A DNA stretch of 64,000 nt, from the NCBI RefSeq assembly GCF_009735585.1, contig NZ_VJVW01000003.1, positions 372,001 to 436,000 on the forward strand, given 5' to 3'. The stretch comes from Christiangramia aestuarii. Its GTDB lineage: Bacteria; Bacteroidota; Bacteroidia; Flavobacteriales; Flavobacteriaceae. The stretch's first letter is position 1, and each line of letters starts with the position of its first letter. A program made the position numbers and the translations under genes. Shown here piece after piece: positions 59,821-64,000 of this stretch. Under the pieces are notes generated by a model. It ran no database searches. It had not been told where the DNA came from and was given only the letters and a program-made list of their open reading frames with translations.

Positions 59821-60603
59821 TTATCTAAGGCTGGCTACAGAAATAGCTGGGTATTTAGCTTTGATGAACATGTAAACCCCATAAGCTACAAGACCTATAG
59901 CAACGATCCCTAGAGCTACAGAACCAAATTCGCTTTGTATATAGCTGAAGGCATCTGTAGTGGTGCTCACCTTGTTCCCACTGGAAAGACCGGAGCTAAG
60001 AGTTAGGTAGGCCATAAAACCAATTACGATTCCCCTTGCGGTATGTCCTACCTTACCGGCTTTAAGGAGTAATTCCTGGGCTTTTCTATCCATACCTGCT
60101 TCCTCTACTTCTTCCCTGAACTTATTGGAATAAGCTCTGTAAAGATCATAAATAGCTTTTATCGCCATTCCAATACCTATGACAATCGCTATGGTATCTC
60201 CATTAGAACCAGACATAAGCGATCCCATCATTCCACCAGAACTTCCGGAGCTGCTTCCAAAAGCCAGTTTAAAAGCATAAAATGAAAATCCTGCATAGAT
60301 AAGTCCACTAATAAAGAAAGCTACCCTTTTGGCGTAACCTTTAAAATTATCTTCAAACCCCTTAGGGTTGGCAAAAACCTGGTACATTCTCCAGAAAACA
60401 TATCCTAAAAGACCAATTCCCAGGATTACAAGTAATATCTGACCGTAAGATTGCTGGGCTACATATTGTAATGCGCCTTTACTACCCGATTTTTGTCCAC
60501 CCTGGCCAAAAGCTGCGAGTGCCGTTAAAACTCCTATTAGGGAATATACTGCTCCTTTCGCAGCCATTCCGAAGCGTGCAAAATTTTCCTTCTTATTACT
60601 CAT
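59821..60603 (-). CDS. DUF1206 membrane protein
   Basis: A 260-residue inner-membrane protein with six helices arranged as three repeated two-helix units: ARFGMAAKGAVYSLIGVLTA near residue 9, YAKRVAFFISGLIYAGFSFY near 88, and VGHTARGIVIGFMAYLTLS near 180. The repeated 'R-G-x-[IV]-Y-x-x-I/M' pattern is diagnostic for DUF1206. Gly/Ser-rich linkers join the units. Function unknown; the family is often found near stress genes. It is transcribed alone and ends at the hairpin 59768-59800. The upstream 290-base gap to the cyclase gene holds no recognised gene. Confidence 0.88.
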   Translation of the reverse strand: MSNKKENFARFGMAAKGAVYSLIGVLTALAAFGQGGQKSGSKGALQYVAQQSYGQILLVILGIGLLGYVFWRMYQVFANPKGFEDNFKGYAKRVAFFISGLIYAGFSFYAFKLAFGSSSGSSGGMMGSLMSGSNGDTIAIVIGIGMAIKAIYDLYRAYSNKFREEVEEAGMDRKAQELLLKAGKVGHTARGIVIGFMAYLTLSSGLSSGNKVSTTTDAFSYIQSEFGSVALGIVAIGLVAYGVYMFIKAKYPAISVASLR

Positions 60604-60893
60604 TATTATGAAATTTGGTTGGTTAATTTTAATTAAAGTTATAGGAAAATGAGGTCCTTACTAAATAATTAGAAAAATTTTATACTAACTTTAGCTTAAT
60701 CTGGCAGATTTAATAAATTTGATCAACCTGAATAATGAGGTTAAAGTCTTTGATCTTCATGGTGTTCAATAAAAAAAGTAAGGATTTATTTCTAAGATGA
60801 TAAGCCTTCGTTAAAAAGGATTCCATTTAGAGATCTTTAATACTTTAACCCGCGAACTTACCCACTTCTCTTGGTCTTTTATCTGACAAAAAG

Positions 60894-62009
60894 ATGCACC
60901 TAAGGCCAAAAATTAAGTTTCAGTTATTCCTTGTTCTGGGAATAACCCTTTTCTGGATCACCAGCGGAGCATTTATGGCTTTTTATAAATGCGTAAATTA
61001 TATCCCTGGCAAAGATGAATTCGAATTCATAGTTCCTAACCAGTTAAGTTTTAGTGCCTTCTTACTTATAAATATCATAGGCCCGGCCGTAGGTGGATTT
61101 ATTGGGGGTAGTATTCTCGTATTTAAGCTGAGTGACCAGCTTAGGGGAAAAAGTTACTGGAACTATATGCTGGTTAATTTTCTTTTCTTCCTGGGCTTTA
61201 TTCTCATCTTAAACACACTGGTTCCTTATATATTCTATTACAGGGATGAGATCGCTGCAGCCGATGAACCACTGAAAACAGCAATTGACCTGCTACTTTT
61301 AAGCCCCTATGCCATAAGAAATGTAATTACCTGGCTTATTATAGCCTGGTTTACCATACAGGGTTTAAAGATCTATGAGAAATATGCCCCAACAACAATT
61401 ATCGCAATGCTCCTGGGCCGATTCCACCGACCTCATGAAGTAGACAGGATCTTTATGTTCCTCGACCTGTCTTATTCAACCAGCATTGCGGAAAAACTGG
61501 GACATATTAGGTTCTTCAGCCTGTTGAAGGATTTTTTCGGGGATATGACAGATCCTATTCTGAATTCCCAGGGAGAGATCTACCAGTATGTAGGAGATGA
61601 GATCGTTATTTCCTGGGCTTCCCGAAAATCGGTCATCGAAGGCTTACAACCCATCAAATGTTTCTACAGGATAGAAAAAAGCATACAGGAGCGCAGGGAT
61701 TATTACCTTCAAAATTATGACCTAGTACCGGTTTTTAAAGCTGCCATACATAAAGGTCCAGTGGTAGTTGGAGAAATGGGTGCTATAAAAAGAGAGATCG
61801 TCTATTCCGGGGATATTCTTAACACAACTTCCAGATTAATGGAGCAATGTTCTGTCTTCAATCAAAAACTGATCATTTCAAATGAAATTCTTGAGGGGAT
61901 CCCAATTGAAAGAAGAAAGGATTATTGTCTCAAACATTTAGGAGAACTAGCGCTAAGGGGTAAATCAAGTAAATGTCATTTATACGGAGTGAACCAACTT
62001 ACTAATTAA
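60894..62009 (+). CDS. Membrane-anchored class III adenylate/guanylate cyclase
   Basis: A 371-residue protein. Four hydrophobic segments in the first 165 residues (about 10-28, 52-78, 90-112, 135-158) form a membrane domain. A class III cyclase homology domain follows (about 180-365). The two metal-binding Asp residues are visible in FLDLSYSTSIAEKLG and YQYVGDEIVISW, with IHKGPVVVGEMGAIKREIVYSG after them and the NTTSRLMEQC segment holding the transition-state Asn/Arg. ATP or GTP preference cannot be fixed. No cNMP-binding regulator lies nearby. Confidence 0.88.
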   Translation: MHLRPKIKFQLFLVLGITLFWITSGAFMAFYKCVNYIPGKDEFEFIVPNQLSFSAFLLINIIGPAVGGFIGGSILVFKLSDQLRGKSYWNYMLVNFLFFLGFILILNTLVPYIFYYRDEIAAADEPLKTAIDLLLLSPYAIRNVITWLIIAWFTIQGLKIYEKYAPTTIIAMLLGRFHRPHEVDRIFMFLDLSYSTSIAEKLGHIRFFSLLKDFFGDMTDPILNSQGEIYQYVGDEIVISWASRKSVIEGLQPIKCFYRIEKSIQERRDYYLQNYDLVPVFKAAIHKGPVVVGEMGAIKREIVYSGDILNTTSRLMEQCSVFNQKLIISNEILEGIPIERRKDYCLKHLGELALRGKSSKCHLYGVNQLTN

Positions 62010-62133
62010 TTATACCCGTTACAAAAACTCTACTGCACAAAAGCACAGGGGAAAATATGCCCACCGAGAAGCATAGGGCAATATTGCTATGATTTACAGA
62101 CCGGACTACCGAATAATTCTGGTCTAGTTATTA

Positions 62134-62226
62134 CTATTTGAATACCGTAATAAAGATGATCAGGAGAATGCTTATCAAAAAAATAACAAACCTTACCTGA
62201 TCTTCACGTTTTGCCTGTGAGCTCAT
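62134..62226 (-). CDS. Possible 30-residue single-pass membrane microprotein
   Basis: ATG 62226 opens a 30-codon frame ending in TAG (62134-62136). It begins with a charged cytoplasmic-type segment (MSSQAKREDQVR) and continues with an unbroken hydrophobic helix (FVIFLISILLIIFITVF) and a final Lys. The positive-inside charge pattern and clean helix are better than chance would usually give. There is no homology evidence and no exact promoter motif. It lies in the 324-base gap after the cyclase gene, on the opposite strand; the rest of that gap shows only a weak hairpin at 62098-62125. Confidence 0.4.
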   Translation of the reverse strand: MSSQAKREDQVRFVIFLISILLIIFITVFK

Positions 62227-62333
62227 AATTCATTCGATTATAAGGTTACAATAATTTGTAAGGGGCCAAAACGTAGGGATAGAATTTATTACTGATTATC
62301 AGTAACTTGAGATAAAAATAAAAAATTATTTTA

Positions 62334-62570
62334 TTAGGGTTCTGCTTTTTCAATAAATTTTTGATGGTCTTTAAGCCATTTATTGAGTTTTACAGACTTA
62401 TTTCGGGAAACTTTTTTTCCATTCTTTACTTCATACCAGTTTTCATCGTTGGAACAGGCATAAGCCTTAACATATGAGCTTAGGGATAAACCGAAAAGTT
62501 TATAGGTATGCAGCACCTTTACTATATAGGTGTCTTCCGGTTTGGAAATATTAACTAGCTTCATATTCAT
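62334..62570 (-). CDS. Small hypothetical basic protein
   Basis: A 78-residue frame from ATG 62570 (ATG 62564 also possible), with no signal peptide or membrane helix. It is Lys-rich at the C terminus (WYEVKNGKKVSRNKSVKLNKWLKDHQKF) and has two Tyr-rich strands (TYIVKVLHTYKLFG). The codon pattern looks coding, but no family is recognised and no promoter was found. An adhesion, nucleic-acid or toxin role cannot be inferred. Confidence 0.5.
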   Translation of the reverse strand: MNMKLVNISKPEDTYIVKVLHTYKLFGLSLSSYVKAYACSNDENWYEVKNGKKVSRNKSVKLNKWLKDHQKFIEKAEP

Positions 62571-62573
62571 CAA

Positions 62574-63020
62574 ATTAATATTTACTCTTCCTTCAGTTAG
62601 TTGGGCATCCGGAGGGACCTGGCTTATGATAGCCAGAATGGTACCTCTGGTAAATTTTAAACTTCAAAATAACAGGTTTTAGCCTAGACAATTCAAATAA
62701 CATCTGGTAAATAAGTGTTAAGATTCGACCACTTATAATTCCTACTGAGCTTTCAATTTTCAAGGAATACCAAAATTCATTGGAGCTAGTAGATAGAATA
62801 CATAACCTCCTGGCGCTTAATAAGCTGGTTATAATTTATGGATAATTTATGATTTTAATAAAATTCAACTGTTAATATGATTTTTATAATGTTCTCAAAT
62901 CCAGTTTTCTAAGGTGAAGATCTATAAGATTTTAAATGTTAATTCTTAAAATTTACTTAAATAAACGCAATAGCCTTTTTAACTTTACGTTCCCCATAAA
63001 CCAATAAAATCTTATACCCT
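62574..63020. other. AT-rich intergenic region
   Basis: About 450 bases without a recognised gene. It holds a perfect small hairpin (CTGGCT-TATGAT-AGCCAG near 62621) and, close to the following lipoprotein gene, TAACTTTA (62980-62987), one base off the -7 consensus. Stops are dense on both strands. Confidence 0.5.
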
Positions 63021-63479
63021 ATGAAAAGATTTAAATTAGTGTTTGTCCTGTTGATGGTTGGAATCATGATGTCTTGCGATACTGACCGGGACGATCTTGA
63101 GCTTACTGAAGCTGAAGCAAGAGAACTTAACCTTATCGCCTCCCAAGGACAGTGGAAGATTTCAGAAGCTAGTTATAATAATGTTGAAACTACTGCAAAT
63201 TATAGTTCCTACGTATTTTTATTTGAGGATGGCAATAACCTTACCGCAAAATCAGACTTCGAGTCGGTAAGCGGCACGTGGCGGGTTGGTAATGATTCGG
63301 GTGATGAGTTTGATCCCTACAACGATCTGGATTTTCATATCTTCTTCAATTCTGCCGGGAAATTAGGTGAACTGGCTAATAATTATGATGTTATTTCCGC
63401 TACCTCGAGCCAGATCAGACTTCAGCTCGGAGAAAATGCAAACGGTACCACTGCCCGGCTCACATTCAGTAAAAATTAA
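63021..63479 (+). CDS. Lipocalin-like lipoprotein
   Basis: A 152-residue lipoprotein with signal MKRFKLVFVLLMVGIMMSC, lipid-modified Cys at 19, and an Asp/Glu-rich tether. The rest looks like a small lipocalin-like barrel: GQWKISEASYNN as the first strand with the usual Trp, YVFLFEDGNNLTAKSD, the SGTWRVGND strand and a final TARLTFSKN. Such 'lipocalin family' lipoproteins are common in flavobacteria and have no known ligand. A single gene. Function unknown. Confidence 0.75.
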   Translation: MKRFKLVFVLLMVGIMMSCDTDRDDLELTEAEARELNLIASQGQWKISEASYNNVETTANYSSYVFLFEDGNNLTAKSDFESVSGTWRVGNDSGDEFDPYNDLDFHIFFNSAGKLGELANNYDVISATSSQIRLQLGENANGTTARLTFSKN

Positions 63480-63524
63480 GATTCCTAAATAAATCTGTTT
63501 ATCCCAATTGAGGGCATAATTCCG

Positions 63525-63532
63525 TATTTTTG
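63525..63532 (+). promoter_or_regulatory. Probable -7 element of the aldo/keto reductase gene
   Basis: TATTTTTG matches TAnnTTTG 21 bases before ATG 63554. A TTG at 63508-63510 is upstream with a short 14-base spacer. Confidence 0.45.
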
Positions 63533-63553
63533 CTTCGTTAAAAAAGTGAAATT

Positions 63554-64000
63554 ATGGAATCCTATAAAGCTTCTGAAGATCGTTACGATAAAATGCAATA
63601 CCGCCGTTGCGGAAAAAGTGGTATCAAACTGCCGCTCTTATCCCTTGGCCTATGGCATAATTTCGGTGACAACGATGATTTTGAGAATGCCCGTAACATC
63701 CTGAGAACTGCCTTTGACCATGGAATCACCCATTTTGACCTGGCAAATAACTATGGTCCACCTTATGGGTCTGCAGAAAAGAACTTCGGAAAGATCTTTA
63801 AAAAAGATTTTAAACAATACCGGGATGAGCTTATAATTTCTACCAAGGCAGGCTGGGATATGTGGCCCGGGCCGTATGGCAATTTTGGTTCCAGGAAATA
63901 TTTGATCGCCAGCCTGGACCAGTCCCTAAAAAGAATGGGGCTGGAATATGTAGATATATTCTATCACCACCGGCCAGATCCAGATACACCCCTGGAGGAA
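63554..64000 (+). CDS. Aldo/keto reductase, YghZ/L-glyceraldehyde-3-phosphate reductase type (3' end outside window)
   Basis: The frame runs from ATG 63554 to the window edge without a stop, giving 149 residues of a protein usually about 330-350 long. It shows the AKR barrel start YRRCGKSGIKLPLLSLGLWHNFG broken over residues 17-39 (RRCGKSGIKLP, then SLGLWHNFGD), the catalytic Asp/Tyr pair in HFDLANNYGPPYGSAE, Lys in ISTKAGWDMWPGPYG and the GLEYVDIFYHHRPD strand. These match the YghZ/MgrA group, which reduces L-glyceraldehyde 3-phosphate and related aldehydes such as methylglyoxal with NADPH. The C-terminal cofactor-binding part is not visible. Confidence 0.9.
   Translation, partial: MESYKASEDRYDKMQYRRCGKSGIKLPLLSLGLWHNFGDNDDFENARNILRTAFDHGITHFDLANNYGPPYGSAEKNFGKIFKKDFKQYRDELIISTKAGWDMWPGPYGNFGSRKYLIASLDQSLKRMGLEYVDIFYHHRPDPDTPLEE

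Noticed and set aside
62098-62125. Hairpin AGACCGGA / TCTGGTCT after the cyclase gene as terminator
   Set aside because: The stem has a G-U pair and no T run follows, so it is too weak to call.
1-64000. CRISPR arrays, phage genes, transposases or toxin-antitoxin pairs
   Set aside because: No regularly spaced repeats, integrase, transposase or recognisable toxin-antitoxin motif was found on either strand.

Overview
The window looks like a chromosomal segment of a marine-type member of the Flavobacteriaceae (Bacteroidota), probably near Gramella/Christiangramia. That genus guess is inference from gene content and protein style, not a database result. Supporting signs are Bacteroidota promoters of the TTTG / TAnnTTTG type, bacillithiol synthesis (BshA), a flavobacterial tyrosine ammonia-lyase, a MutS2 without an Smr domain, DUF4159 and TamB proteins, and many TTG or GTG starts in tightly overlapping operons. 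No phage, insertion sequence, plasmid function or CRISPR array was seen.

Layout. 1-4890: the end of ppk1, an overlapping signal-less substrate-binding protein, a secreted DUF4412-like protein and a ScyD/ScyE-like lipoprotein. 4944-16204: housekeeping genes (ung, mutS2, a DCC thiol oxidoreductase, a dicarboxylate/amino-acid symporter, aroC), a PAS histidine kinase with a lone receiver, and a large FAD/Fe-S D-lactate-dehydrogenase-type oxidoreductase. 16338-25829: a small outer-membrane barrel protein, then a long minus-strand block with an amidase, an MlaD-like protein, two Fe-S proteins, a small conserved protein, a GH3/beta-lactamase fusion and bshA. 25966-40240: envelope and RNA-modification genes (lptD, ridA, mgsA, pfkA, tamB, tsaD, rsmE, a DUF4159 protein, a TrmH-family methyltransferase, an AI-2E-type permease and a THUMP-like methyltransferase).

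40241-59135 is the accessory centrepiece: an aryl-polyene / flexirubin-type pigment cluster. Seventeen minus-strand genes run from a tyrosine ammonia-lyase (57455) to an acyl-activating ligase (40241). They cover ketoreductase, acyltransferase, two dehydratases, thioesterase, two complete ketosynthases, two degenerate ketosynthase-like partners, ACP, deacetylase, LolA-like carrier, glycosyltransferase, MMPL exporter and an Ntn-hydrolase lipoprotein. A flavin-dependent halogenase faces away from them. The likely flow is Tyr to p-coumarate, activation and loading on ACP, iterative C2 extension, reduction and dehydration to a polyene, tailoring (halogenation, acyl or glycosyl transfer), then export to the outer membrane. 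No darA/darB (dialkylresorcinol) genes lie in the window, so the final product is open. The halogenase leader carries an attenuator-like hairpin with a competing alternative fold behind a Tyr/Phe-rich reading frame. That is the most intriguing unexplained signal here.

59298-64000: tRNA-Ser(GCT), tRNA-Pro(TGG), a degenerate copy of the tRNA-Pro 3' end, a DUF1206 membrane protein, a membrane-anchored class III nucleotide cyclase, a possible 30-residue membrane microprotein, a small hypothetical protein, a lipocalin-like lipoprotein and the start of an aldo/keto reductase.
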